Source of the DNA: Syntrophaceae bacterium PtaB.Bin038
Lineage (GTDB): Bacteria; Desulfobacterota; Syntrophia; Syntrophales; UBA2192
NCBI GenBank assembly: GCA_002067855.1
Contig: MVQS01000096.1
Location: 1 to 20,424, forward strand
Direction of reading: 5' to 3'
DNA length: 20,424 nt
Shown here: piece after piece, positions 6,689-14,757 of the stretch
Layout: every line of letters begins with the position of its first letter
How positions within the stretch are numbered: position 1 is the first letter of the stretch
Position numbers and translations under genes: made by a program
Notes under the pieces: model-generated
Told to the model about the DNA's origin: nothing
Database searches by the model: none
Seen by the model: only the letters and a program-made list of their open reading frames with translations

Positions 6689-6697
6689 CGGACCGTA

Positions 6698-6751
6698 TCA
6701 CTCCGGGATTGGTTTGGAAGCGATGGCGCGAATCCATTGTTCCATCTTCAT
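6698..6751 (-). pseudogene. Probable remnant of a DUF2892 membrane protein (17 codons)
   Basis: Behind a good ribosome site (AGGGAG, minus strand) an ATG opens a 17-residue frame, MKMEQWIRAIASKPIPE, then TGA. The first 11 residues match the usual beginning of DUF2892 (YgaP-type) inner-membrane proteins, where WxRxIAG is followed by two membrane helices. Here the helices are missing and the frame runs directly into the rhodanese leader. DUF2892 and rhodanese domains are commonly neighbours or fused. I read this as an internal deletion that left the start, but a functional leader peptide is possible. Confidence 0.45.
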
Positions 6752-6798
6752 GGTGTGTCTCCCTGAGCTCGAGATCCGGTCAGCTCTTCCAGATCCTG

Positions 6799-9700
6799 TT
6801 ATTTCAAGAGACCCTGCTCGTTGCCCGTCGGTTTCTTATTCCGGAAAAATTCATAGTAGAGCAGGGGGATGACGACGAGGGTGAGGCCCGTGGCGGCCAC
6901 CGCGCCGAACATCATGGCAATGGCCAGGCCCTGGAAGATGGGGTCGAAGATCATGACGAAGGAACCCACCACGACAGCCGCGGCGGTGAGCACAATAGGG
7001 CGGAACCGCACGGCGCCGGCCGTCAGAAGGGCGTGCCTCAGGTCCTTGCCCTCCCGCCACTCCTGCTCGGCGAAGTCGACCAGCAGGATGGAATTGCGCA
7101 CGATGATGCCGGAGAGGGCGATGAAACCGATCATGGAGGTGGCCGTGAAGAAGGCCCCGAAGATCCAGTGGCCGGGGAGGATCCCCACCAGGGTGAGCGG
7201 GATGGGCGCCATGATGATGATCGGCGTCACGAAGTTGCGGAACCAGGCCACGACCAGGATGTAGATGATGACGAGCACGGCGGCGAAGGCGATGCCCAGG
7301 TCGCGGAAGACCTCGATGGTGATGTGCCACTCGCCGTCCCACTTCATCGAGTAGGTCTCCTCGAGCCACGGCTGGACCGCGTCGTACTGCTTCAGTTCAT
7401 ATCCCTCGGGGAGCTCGAGGCTCTTCACGGCGTCTTTCATCTTCAGGATTACGTAGACGGGGCTCTCCTCGGTGCCCGCCACGTCGCCGATGACGTAGGT
7501 CACGTTCTTGAGGTTCTTGTGATAGATCGTCTTCTCTCCCACGTCTTCGCGCACGCTCACCAGTTCTGCCAGAGGCACCTGGCTTCCCTGCCGGGAAGGC
7601 ACATTGAGGGATTTGAGGCTCGAGGGGTTGGCCCTCTCCTCCAGGGGCATGCGCAGGAAGATTTCCACGGGTTCTTTTTCTTTCTCGAGGTGGACAAGGC
7701 CTGCCACTGCGCCGGAGAGGGCGATGCGCATGCTCTGCGAGAGGGCCTCCGTCGAGACGCCGTTCTCTGCCGCCTTCGTGCGGTTTGCCTCGAAGATGAG
7801 CTTTTTCTGGTCGGCCTCGACGTACCAGTCCACATCGACCACCCCCGGCGTCTTCTCGAAGATGTCGCGGATCCGGCGGGCGATCTCGATCTGCCGGGTT
7901 GTGTCGGGGCCGTACACTTCGGCCACCAGCGTGCTGAGAACGGGCGGCCCCGGCGGGATCTCGGCCACCTTGATCCGGGCGCCGTAGCGGTCCCCGATCT
8001 CCTTGAGGCCCGGCCGCAGACGCTTGGCGATGTCGTGGCTCTGGGCCATCCGCTCGCCCTTGGCGACGAAGTTGACTTGGATGTCGGCGACGTTCGCTCC
8101 CGAGCGCAGGAAGTAGTGACGGACGAGACCGTTGAAGTTGAAGGGAGCCGCCGTCCCCACGTAGAGCTGGTAGTCGGTGACCTCTGGCACCTGCTTCAGG
8201 AAGTCCCCCATCTCCTGCGCGAGCGCCGCCGTTTTCTCCAGGGCGCTTCCCTCGGGCATGTCGATGATCACCTGCATCTCGCTCTTGTTGTCGAAAGGGA
8301 GCATCTTCACCGTGACGAGCTTCAGCGGGACGAGGACCATGGCCAGGAGGAGCAGCGCCCCCACGCCGGCCAGGGCAAGCCGCCTCTTCTTCGCGCTGTC
8401 CATGAGCGGGGCGATGATCCTCTCGTAGACGGGGGAAAAGTCCTTTTCGGGCTTGTGATGGACCGTCCCGCCCGCTCTTTCCAGGATGCGGTAGCCCATC
8501 CAGGGGCTCACGATGAAGGCCACCAGAAGCGAGAAGAGCATGGCCGCCGAGGCCCCCACGGGGATGGGCCGCATGTAGGGGCCCATGAGGCCCGACACGA
8601 AGGCCATGGGCAGGAGGGCGGCGATGACCGTCCAGGTAGCGAGGATCGTCGGGTTGCCCACCTCGTCGACGGCCCTCACGGCCTGGTCCACACCGACGCC
8701 GTGGTGCTTGAAATGCCGGTGGATGTTCTCGACGACGACGATGGCGTCGTCGACGAGGATGCCGATGGAGAAGATGAGGGCGAAGAGGGTCACGCGGTTC
8801 AGCGTGTAGCCGTAGAGGTAGTTGATGAGCAGGGTCAGTGCCAGCGTCACGGGCACCGCCACGGCCACGACGACGGCCTCGCGGGCGCCCAGGGCCAGGG
8901 CGATGAGAAGGATGACGGAAATCGTGGCGATGAGCATGTGCTCGAGCAGCTCGTCGGACTTTTCCCTGGCCGTCTCCCCGTAGTTGCGCGTCACCGTGAC
9001 GTTCACGTCCGAGGGAATGAGCCGGCCCCGGAGCGCATCCACTTTCGTCAGCGCCTCGTGGGCCACGACGCTGGCGTTGGCGCCCTTCTTCTTTGCCATG
9101 GCGATGGTGACGGCCTCGCTCTGCCCGGCGGGGCTCCCGGGGATGCCCTTGCGCGGGCCCGCGGGCCCGATGCCCATGAAGACGTAGCTGCCGGGCTCCT
9201 CGGGGCCGTCCCGAAGGGTTGCCACGTCTTTCAGGTAGACGGGCCTGCCGTTGTGCACGGCCACGACGACGCGGCCCACGTCGTCGATGCTGGAGAGCAG
9301 GCCGCCCGTCTCGACCAGGATCTCGCGGTTGCCCGACGGGTAGCTGCCGGAGGGCAGGGAGTAGTTCGATCGGCCGAGGGCGTCCATGATCTGGAAGGCC
9401 GAGGCGTTGTAGGCCTTGAGCCTGGCCGGATCGAGGACGACCCGGGCCTGCCGGCGCTGCCCGCCGATGACGGTGAACTCGGCCACGTCCCGGTCCTTCT
9501 TGATCTCCGTGCAGAGCTCGAGGGCCACCCGCCGGAGCTCGTAGCCCGTGATGCGGGGGCTTTCGCTCCAGAGGGTGAGCGTGAGGATGGGCACGTCGTC
9601 GATGGATTTGGCCTTGACCATCGGCTGGGAGACGCCGGGCGGGATCCGGTCGTAGTTGGACATGAGCTTGTTGTAGAGCTTGACGAGGCTGTCCTCCATG

Positions 9701-10020
9701 CTCTCGCCCACGTAGAACCGGACGATGGTCAGGTTGAAGCCCGGCTTGACGATGGAGTAGATGTACTCGACGCCCTTGATCTCCCAGAGAAGCTTCTCCA
9801 TGGGCCGGGTGACCCGCTCCTCCACCTCCCTGGCCGAGGCGCCGGGGTAGGTCACGGTCACGTCGATCATGGGGACGACGATCTGGGGTTCCTCCTCGCG
9901 GGGGGTCACGATGACGGCGAAGAGGCCGAGCAGCAGCGATGCGATCACGATGAGCGGCGTGAGCTTCGAGAGGATGAACGCACGGGCGATCCTGCCGGCA
10001 ATCCCGATGCGGTCGCTCAT
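6799..10020 (-). CDS. RND efflux permease (AcrB/MdtBC-like)
   Basis: The product is 1073 residues, full length for an inner-membrane RND pump with twelve membrane segments and two large periplasmic loops. The N-terminus has one membrane helix (PLIVIASLLLGLFAVIV), then PREEEPQI and YPGASAREVEERVTRPMEK, the porter domain signature. The fourth membrane helix carries GILVDDAIVVVENIHRHF with Asp424 and Asp425, the proton-relay pair typical of drug/amphiphile pumps rather than the VDAA form of CusA/CzcA metal pumps. The second half has the paired helices ending in LSGIIVRNSILLVDFAEQ. Its ATG overlaps the stop of the adaptor gene by four bases (ATGA). The substrate is not predictable from sequence. 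Confidence 0.95.
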   Translation of the reverse strand: MSDRIGIAGRIARAFILSKLTPLIVIASLLLGLFAVIVTPREEEPQIVVPMIDVTVTYPGASAREVEERVTRPMEKLLWEIKGVEYIYSIVKPGFNLTIVRFYVGESMEDSLVKLYNKLMSNYDRIPPGVSQPMVKAKSIDDVPILTLTLWSESPRITGYELRRVALELCTEIKKDRDVAEFTVIGGQRRQARVVLDPARLKAYNASAFQIMDALGRSNYSLPSGSYPSGNREILVETGGLLSSIDDVGRVVVAVHNGRPVYLKDVATLRDGPEEPGSYVFMGIGPAGPRKGIPGSPAGQSEAVTIAMAKKKGANASVVAHEALTKVDALRGRLIPSDVNVTVTRNYGETAREKSDELLEHMLIATISVILLIALALGAREAVVVAVAVPVTLALTLLINYLYGYTLNRVTLFALIFSIGILVDDAIVVVENIHRHFKHHGVGVDQAVRAVDEVGNPTILATWTVIAALLPMAFVSGLMGPYMRPIPVGASAAMLFSLLVAFIVSPWMGYRILERAGGTVHHKPEKDFSPVYERIIAPLMDSAKKRRLALAGVGALLLLAMVLVPLKLVTVKMLPFDNKSEMQVIIDMPEGSALEKTAALAQEMGDFLKQVPEVTDYQLYVGTAAPFNFNGLVRHYFLRSGANVADIQVNFVAKGERMAQSHDIAKRLRPGLKEIGDRYGARIKVAEIPPGPPVLSTLVAEVYGPDTTRQIEIARRIRDIFEKTPGVVDVDWYVEADQKKLIFEANRTKAAENGVSTEALSQSMRIALSGAVAGLVHLEKEKEPVEIFLRMPLEERANPSSLKSLNVPSRQGSQVPLAELVSVREDVGEKTIYHKNLKNVTYVIGDVAGTEESPVYVILKMKDAVKSLELPEGYELKQYDAVQPWLEETYSMKWDGEWHITIEVFRDLGIAFAAVLVIIYILVVAWFRNFVTPIIIMAPIPLTLVGILPGHWIFGAFFTATSMIGFIALSGIIVRNSILLVDFAEQEWREGKDLRHALLTAGAVRFRPIVLTAAAVVVGSFVMIFDPIFQGLAIAMMFGAVAATGLTLVVIPLLYYEFFRNKKPTGNEQGLLK

Positions 10021-11114
10021 GGTGCGGCTCCCCCGGCGATCTGCCCGCCGTCGACGGCCTTTTCCAGCCCCGCCGTGACGATGCGGTCACCGGCCTGGAG
10101 GCCCGAGAGGACCTCGATGGCGCCCTCGTGGGTCTTTCCGGTGCGCACCATCCTGTAGGTCACGATCCCGCGGGGATCCACGGCAAAGACGCCCGTGAGC
10201 TGGCCTCTTTCCACGACGGCTCCCCTCGGGACGAGGATGGCCTCGCGCTCGCCCCGGGGCAGGCGTACTTTCGCGAAGAGGCCGCTCTTGAGCCGCCTGT
10301 CGGCCAGGGCGATCTTCACGACGAAGGTTCTCGTCGCCGGGTCCACGGCAGGGACGACCTCGATGACCGTTCCCGTCGTGTCCAGGCCCAGGGTCTCGAT
10401 CGTGACGGAGGCGTTCGTCCCGACGCGGATTTTCCCCGACAGGGCCTCGTCCAAGGCTGCCTCCAGCTGGAAGCCGCCGTCGCTCTCGACGGTGAACAGG
10501 GGCATTCCCGGCACGGCCATGCTTCCCGGGTCGACGCGCCTCTCCGTCACGACTCCCGCAGCAGGCGCCGTGATCCGGGTGAAGCCGTGCCACACGCGCG
10601 CCTCCTCGAGGCCGGCCCGGGCCTGCTCGTACTGGGCGTCGGCCACTTTCTTCTGCGTCTCGATCTGGTCGATCTCCTGCCTGGCCAGGGCCTTTTCGTC
10701 GTGGAGTCTCCTGTAGCGCTGCCAGGTCAGATCGGCCATGGCGCGTCCCTGCTTGGCCGCCTCGTGGGCCTGCTCGGCGGCGCGCACCTTCTGGGCGGCG
10801 TCGCGGTCGTCGAGGGTGGCCAGGAGCTGTCCCGGCGTCACGCGATCGCCCGCGCGGACGTGCACGGCCGTGACCTGTCCCATGACCCGGCTCGCGATGA
10901 CGCTCGAGACGCGGGCCTTCACGGTGCCCGACGTTTCGTAGACGTCGCTGACCCGGGAGGGCTCAACCGCTGTGACGGTCACCCCGGTGACGGCCGGCCT
11001 CTTCACGTCCGCCGTCCCTGGGGCCACCTTCTCGCCGCAGCCGGCCTGGAGTCCCAGAAGCAGCAGGGCCGTGAGAACACCCGCGTTCCAGTTTCGATCA
11101 GCCGCTCTCATCAT
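10017..11114 (-). CDS. RND periplasmic adaptor (membrane fusion) lipoprotein
   Basis: The product is 365 residues. A lipobox, GLQAGC with Cys26, ends a hydrophobic leader, so the mature protein is a lipoprotein anchored in the membrane. A biotinyl-lipoyl half follows (ASRVMGQVTAVHVRAGDRVTPGQLLATLDD), then a helical hairpin (~95-165, rich in Ala/Glu/Arg), the second lipoyl half (TRITAPAAGVVTERRVDPGSMAVPGMPLF), and beta-barrel and membrane-proximal domains ending in VLSGLQAGDRIVTAGLEKAVDGG. This order is the standard adaptor layout (AcrA/MdtA family). It bridges the outer-membrane channel and the pump encoded on either side, with ATGA overlaps at both ends. Confidence 0.93.
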   Translation of the reverse strand: MMRAADRNWNAGVLTALLLLGLQAGCGEKVAPGTADVKRPAVTGVTVTAVEPSRVSDVYETSGTVKARVSSVIASRVMGQVTAVHVRAGDRVTPGQLLATLDDRDAAQKVRAAEQAHEAAKQGRAMADLTWQRYRRLHDEKALARQEIDQIETQKKVADAQYEQARAGLEEARVWHGFTRITAPAAGVVTERRVDPGSMAVPGMPLFTVESDGGFQLEAALDEALSGKIRVGTNASVTIETLGLDTTGTVIEVVPAVDPATRTFVVKIALADRRLKSGLFAKVRLPRGEREAILVPRGAVVERGQLTGVFAVDPRGIVTYRMVRTGKTHEGAIEVLSGLQAGDRIVTAGLEKAVDGGQIAGGAAP

Positions 11115-12508
11115 GGTCCTTCCTTCTTCTCATCCGGCGCGATGCCGAGGTCCTTGAGAATCGTGCCGCTCTCCCAGCCGAGGTTGAGGACGGCGACGCG
11201 GTACTCGTTCTCTCTCGCCACGAGCCCTGCACGCGCCCGATCGAGCACGACCTGGGCGTCCAGCATGTCCACGATGGGCGAGAAGGCGTTCTCGTAGCGG
11301 ATCTGCACGAGCCGTTTTCCTTCCTCCGCCGTCTTCAGGGCCTCCCGGGCGAGTTCCAGGTTCGCCTTGGCCTCCTCAATGCCGAGTTGCGCCTGGTAGA
11401 GCCCGTAGGCCGCTGCCTTCCTCACCCCCGCGAGGTATTCCTGCGCCTGACGGGCCTGGTGTTTCGCCTTCGAGCGCTCGTACTCGCGTCTCGCCCCGTC
11501 GAAGAGGTTCCAGCGCAGAAAGGCCGAGACCTGCCAGCTGTCGCCTGAGCCGCCGAAGGGGTTGGCCGGGTCGTTCCACTGGTATCCGCCGCCGACGCCC
11601 ACGTAGGGCAGGTAGTCCGTCTCCGCCATGCGGACGTTCTTCTCGGCATTCTCGTAACGCAGCTCCATGGAGCGGACGTCGCCCCGGGTCCGGGAGGCCT
11701 TTGCGTACTCCTCGATGTCGCGGGCGTGGAAATCCGGGATCTCCCCGGCCGCTTCGGCCGACCCGGAGAGCCCCAGCAGCAGGCCGAGCATGCGCCGGGC
11801 CAGCTGGAGATGCTTCCCGGCGGTGACCCTGCGCTGTTTTGCCTCGCTGGCGGCCGTGCCGGCCCTCAGGGTGTCGGCGTACATGCCGAGGTCGGCCTCG
11901 TAGCGCAGCTTCGCGATACGGTAGTGCTCCTGGGCATCCTCGACCCCTTTTTCGGCCGCCGCGAGCTGGGCCTTGGCCGTGTGAACCATCAGCCAGGCCT
12001 GGCAGACCTTGAAGGCGATCTCCTCCCGCTTGCGGGCGAACTCGATGCTACCCGCCTCGTGCTCGCTCTTCGACATGTCGAGGCTCACCCACGCCTTCGG
12101 CGCGAAGATCGGCTGCTCCGCGGCGAACTGGGTCTGGTAGTCGTTGACGGGGTTCGGGTTGTTGAGGGCGTCGATGGCGAAATCCCGCTGGCTGAATCGG
12201 CCCTGGTTGAGCTTGGCCATGAAGGCGTAGGTGGGGTTGTTGGTCCGCAGGGCGCGTTCCTCGAAATAGACCCTTGGCAGGAGGTTGCTCCGGGCCACCC
12301 CGACGTCGTCCTCCCGGGCGGCAAGGGAACTTCCTGCGGCGCGGATCTCGCTGTTGTGCTCCAGGGCGTAGCGGACGGCCTCGGTGAGGGTGAAGGCCTG
12401 CTCCTGCGCGGCGGAGGGCGAGGGGGGCCCTAGGGCGACGAATAGGAAAGCGCAGAAGAGGGTCCGTGTGAACCTGGACGCAGCCCGGTCAGCGATCCTG
12501 CAGCGCAT
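11111..12508 (-). CDS. TolC-like outer-membrane efflux channel
   Basis: The product is 465 residues. It begins with a signal peptide (cleavage near PSAA-QEQ), then FTLTEAVRYALEHNSEIRAA, the usual start of TolC-family proteins. Two repeats of long helices and strands follow, the second from DVRSMELRYENAEKNVRMAETDYLPYVGVGGGYQW to LDAQVVLDRARAGLVARENEYRVAVLNL. It forms the exit duct of a tripartite pump with the adaptor and permease downstream. The start ATG 12508 has GGAAGGAGGG upstream, and a sigma-70-like promoter sits 30-60 bp before it. The stop overlaps the adaptor start (ATGA). It is the first gene of the operon. Confidence 0.93.
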   Translation of the reverse strand: MRCRIADRAASRFTRTLFCAFLFVALGPPSPSAAQEQAFTLTEAVRYALEHNSEIRAAGSSLAAREDDVGVARSNLLPRVYFEERALRTNNPTYAFMAKLNQGRFSQRDFAIDALNNPNPVNDYQTQFAAEQPIFAPKAWVSLDMSKSEHEAGSIEFARKREEIAFKVCQAWLMVHTAKAQLAAAEKGVEDAQEHYRIAKLRYEADLGMYADTLRAGTAASEAKQRRVTAGKHLQLARRMLGLLLGLSGSAEAAGEIPDFHARDIEEYAKASRTRGDVRSMELRYENAEKNVRMAETDYLPYVGVGGGYQWNDPANPFGGSGDSWQVSAFLRWNLFDGARREYERSKAKHQARQAQEYLAGVRKAAAYGLYQAQLGIEEAKANLELAREALKTAEEGKRLVQIRYENAFSPIVDMLDAQVVLDRARAGLVARENEYRVAVLNLGWESGTILKDLGIAPDEKKEGP

Positions 12509-12540
12509 GAAAGTCCCTCCTTCCTCGCGGAGTCGCCGAC

Positions 12541-12570
12541 AGTATACAGGAAGGCCTATTCCGCGGGCAA
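12541..12570 (-). promoter_or_regulatory. Sigma-70-type promoter of the RND operon
   Basis: On the minus strand TTGCCC (12570-12565) and TATACT (12546-12541) are separated by 18 bp. The predicted start is near 12534, 26 nt before the TolC-like ATG. There is no local repressor gene and I see no clear operator. Confidence 0.5.
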
Positions 12571-12602
12571 GTCGGAGGCGTGTCGCGGTCGGCGGGCTCG
12601 GC

Positions 12603-14150
12603 CTACAGGATCATCTCGATGAGGTGCGGGCCGGGCTCCTCGAGGGCCCTCCTGAGCTCCCGTGCCAGGTCCTCCGCCGTCTCGACGGTCACCCCGGGAA
12701 CGCCCAGCCCCCTGCTGAGGCTCGGCCAGTCGATGGGGGGATTCCCCAGGTCCGTGAAGGCGCGGACCCGGGGGCCCGCGCTTGAGATTCCCGCGCGCTG
12801 CAGCTCCACGTTGATGATGTTGTAGCTGCGGTTCGAGCAGATGAGCGTCGTCACGTTCATCCCCCCCTGGGCCTGCGTCCAGAGGGACTGGACGGTGTAC
12901 ATGGCGCTCCCGTCGGCCTGCAGGTTGATGACGGGCCGATCCGGGCACGCGACGGAGGCCCCCGTCGCCGAGGGCATGCCCTGGCCGATGGCGCCGCCGG
13001 TGAGCATGAAGTAGCTGTGCGGGGCCAGTGTTGCGCCCAGCGGGAAGTACGGCATGCCCGCCGTCAGGCCTTCGTCCATGATAATGGCGCCCTCGGGCTG
13101 CAGGGCAGCCAGCGTGAGACAGGCCGTTTCGGGGGTCAGCGTGCCGGACGGGACATCGGGGACCTTGAAGCCCGCCACGATCGTTCCCAGCGCGTCCCCG
13201 CCGGGCGCGCCCAGCTCGTCGGCCAGCGCCTCGAGCGTCTCGGCGGCGTCCTGTGCTTCACCGTCTATACGCAGCTTCGGCACGCCGGGGGCAATCGGGT
13301 TGCTCCGCTGGCCCTCGTAGCCGAAGAAGTTGACGGGCTCGTCCGTCCCCGCGAGGACCACGGCCCGGTAGGGTGCAAGCAGGGCCGCCGCCGGCTCCGG
13401 GAAGTAGGGCACGCGGGCGACGGGCACAATGCCGGCGCCCCGGTCGACATAGGCGGGGAAGTTGATGCAGAAGAGGTCGCAGCCCGCGGCGGCCTTAATG
13501 CGGCCGGCCGCCTCGAGGCCGCGGCGCCGAAGGGCGCGGCCGTTCATGACGAGCGCTGTCCTGTCCGACGACTTGAGCATCGCCGCGGCGGATTCGATCG
13601 CGCGGCGATCGGGCGGATCGGGCACCGGGCGTTTCACGGCGGGGATATCCCCGCGGTACTCCTTCCACTGGAGATCGCAGGGAACGATGAGGCTGGCGAT
13701 CTGCCCGCGCAGGGATGCCTCGATCGCATCGGCCGTGTCCCGGGCGATGGTCTCGACGGAACGGACCGTTCGCTGCCACCCGGAGAAGGTCTTACAGAGG
13801 CTCTCGATGTCCATGGCCAGGGGGGCGTCGGCGTCCACGTGCCACGAGGCGTGCTCCCCGATCACGTTGAGCAGGGGCGTTCGTGCCCGCCTGGCGTTGT
13901 GCAGGTTCGCGATTCCGTTGGCCAGCCCCGGCCCCAGGTGCAGAAGGCACAGGGCCGGCTTTTCCTTCAGGCGTCCGTAGCCGTCGGCCGCGCCCGAGCA
14001 GACTCCCTCGAAGAGGCCCAGCATGGGCCGGATCCCCGTGATGGAGTCGAAGGCCAGGATCATGGGCATCTCCGTCGTGCCGGCGTTGGCAAAGCAGGCG
14101 TCGATGCCGGCCGTCTCGATCGTCTTCAAGAGAGCTTCCGCACCGTTCAT
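12603..14150 (-). CDS. Thiamine-diphosphate-dependent enzyme, acetolactate synthase/decarboxylase-like
   Basis: The product is 515 residues and holds all three domains of the family. The pyrimidine-binding domain has GTTEMP and the catalytic Glu48 in LFEGVCSGAADGYGR. A central domain follows. The diphosphate domain (~350-515) has the ThDP/Mg motif starting ADGSAMYTVQSLWTQA and ending ICSNRSYN. The usual GDG is ADG here (residues ~412-414), which occurs in several homologues. The protein is shorter than true acetohydroxyacid synthase (~560 aa), lacks an accompanying small subunit and looks closer to benzoylformate decarboxylase-type enzymes. The substrate cannot be assigned. It follows the small gene upstream by about 15 bp, so the two are probably cotranscribed. 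Confidence 0.85.
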   Translation of the reverse strand: MNGAEALLKTIETAGIDACFANAGTTEMPMILAFDSITGIRPMLGLFEGVCSGAADGYGRLKEKPALCLLHLGPGLANGIANLHNARRARTPLLNVIGEHASWHVDADAPLAMDIESLCKTFSGWQRTVRSVETIARDTADAIEASLRGQIASLIVPCDLQWKEYRGDIPAVKRPVPDPPDRRAIESAAAMLKSSDRTALVMNGRALRRRGLEAAGRIKAAAGCDLFCINFPAYVDRGAGIVPVARVPYFPEPAAALLAPYRAVVLAGTDEPVNFFGYEGQRSNPIAPGVPKLRIDGEAQDAAETLEALADELGAPGGDALGTIVAGFKVPDVPSGTLTPETACLTLAALQPEGAIIMDEGLTAGMPYFPLGATLAPHSYFMLTGGAIGQGMPSATGASVACPDRPVINLQADGSAMYTVQSLWTQAQGGMNVTTLICSNRSYNIINVELQRAGISSAGPRVRAFTDLGNPPIDWPSLSRGLGVPGVTVETAEDLARELRRALEEPGPHLIEMIL

Positions 14151-14165
14151 GGGGTCCCCCCTGGA

Positions 14166-14639
14166 TCAGGTTTTCAGGAATCGAATGAGCAGGATGTAAC
14201 GCCTCCCGAGGTTTTCAAGACGAACGCGCACATTCACTTTTTCCGCTTTTCGGATATCGTACAGATCCGGCAGCAGTTTCAGCTGCTCGATGTGGAACCG
14301 GATGCGCTTGAGGAACCGCTCCAGGTCAAGCCCCGCATAGTGGCGGAGCATCGGCATCTCCTTCAACAGGACCGCATCAACACAGCCTTTCCGGATCGCC
14401 GAGAAGTCGAACCCCTCGTCGATCAGCCTCGCCAGGGTTTCGAGTCTCAATTTCTCGATGACCTTCTTCTCGTCCGCCCCCTTCTGCAGGTAGTGATCGA
14501 GGACGAGGGCGGCGTTGAACTCGATCTCCGAGAGCAGGCGGTTTCGATCGCCGCGGGTCTTCTTGCGGATGGCGGCCAGGTCCCGCAGGAGGCTGCCGCC
14601 GTCCTTGCCGATGCCGAGGATGTCGCGCAAGAGGCCCAT
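14166..14639 (-). CDS. Conserved-looking protein of unknown function
   Basis: I use ATG 14639 (157 aa, MGLLRDILGIGKDGG). The frame is open to an ATG at 14693, but that lies only 15 bp from the T-tract of the upstream terminator, leaving no space for promoter and leader, and the extra 18 residues are an acidic low-complexity stretch. No start has a good ribosome site. The protein is helical and charged, with no signal peptide, membrane segment or cysteine cluster (it has a single Cys), so it is probably cytoplasmic. Near the C-terminus VNVRVRLENLGRRYILLIRFLKT looks like a beta strand pair. I recognise no domain. It precedes the thiamine-diphosphate enzyme. Confidence 0.65.
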   Translation of the reverse strand: MGLLRDILGIGKDGGSLLRDLAAIRKKTRGDRNRLLSEIEFNAALVLDHYLQKGADEKKVIEKLRLETLARLIDEGFDFSAIRKGCVDAVLLKEMPMLRHYAGLDLERFLKRIRFHIEQLKLLPDLYDIRKAEKVNVRVRLENLGRRYILLIRFLKT

Positions 14640-14707
14640 GGGATGGTCTTTCTCGTCTATCGGTTCTGTTTCGTCTATCTGGTCGGGAACCATAGCACGA
14701 ACGCAAC

Positions 14708-14745
14708 AAAAAAGGCAGAGTCCCGGAAGGCTCTGCCCGTTTTTT
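14708..14745 (-). terminator. Intrinsic terminator of the cytochrome/rhodanese operon
   Basis: GGCAGAG (14714-14720) pairs perfectly with CTCTGCC (14731-14737) across a 10-nt loop. Read on the minus strand it is followed directly by T6, and on the plus strand by CG then T6, so it can work in both directions. It lies 12 bp past the stop of the CbcL-like gene. Confidence 0.88.
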
Positions 14746-14757
14746 CTCCTTCGGCGG

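Noticed and set aside
6709..10158. Very long open frame (1149 codons) on the plus strand
   Set aside because: It is antisense to the RND permease, whose motifs are complete. The translation is rich in Asp, Gly, His, Glu and Val, as expected for a shadow of a GC-rich gene, and shows no domain.
12603..14150. Acetolactate synthase for branched-chain amino acid synthesis (ilvB)
   Set aside because: The protein is short, has no adjacent regulatory subunit or ilv genes, and resembles ThDP decarboxylases as much as acetohydroxyacid synthase, so no gene symbol was given.
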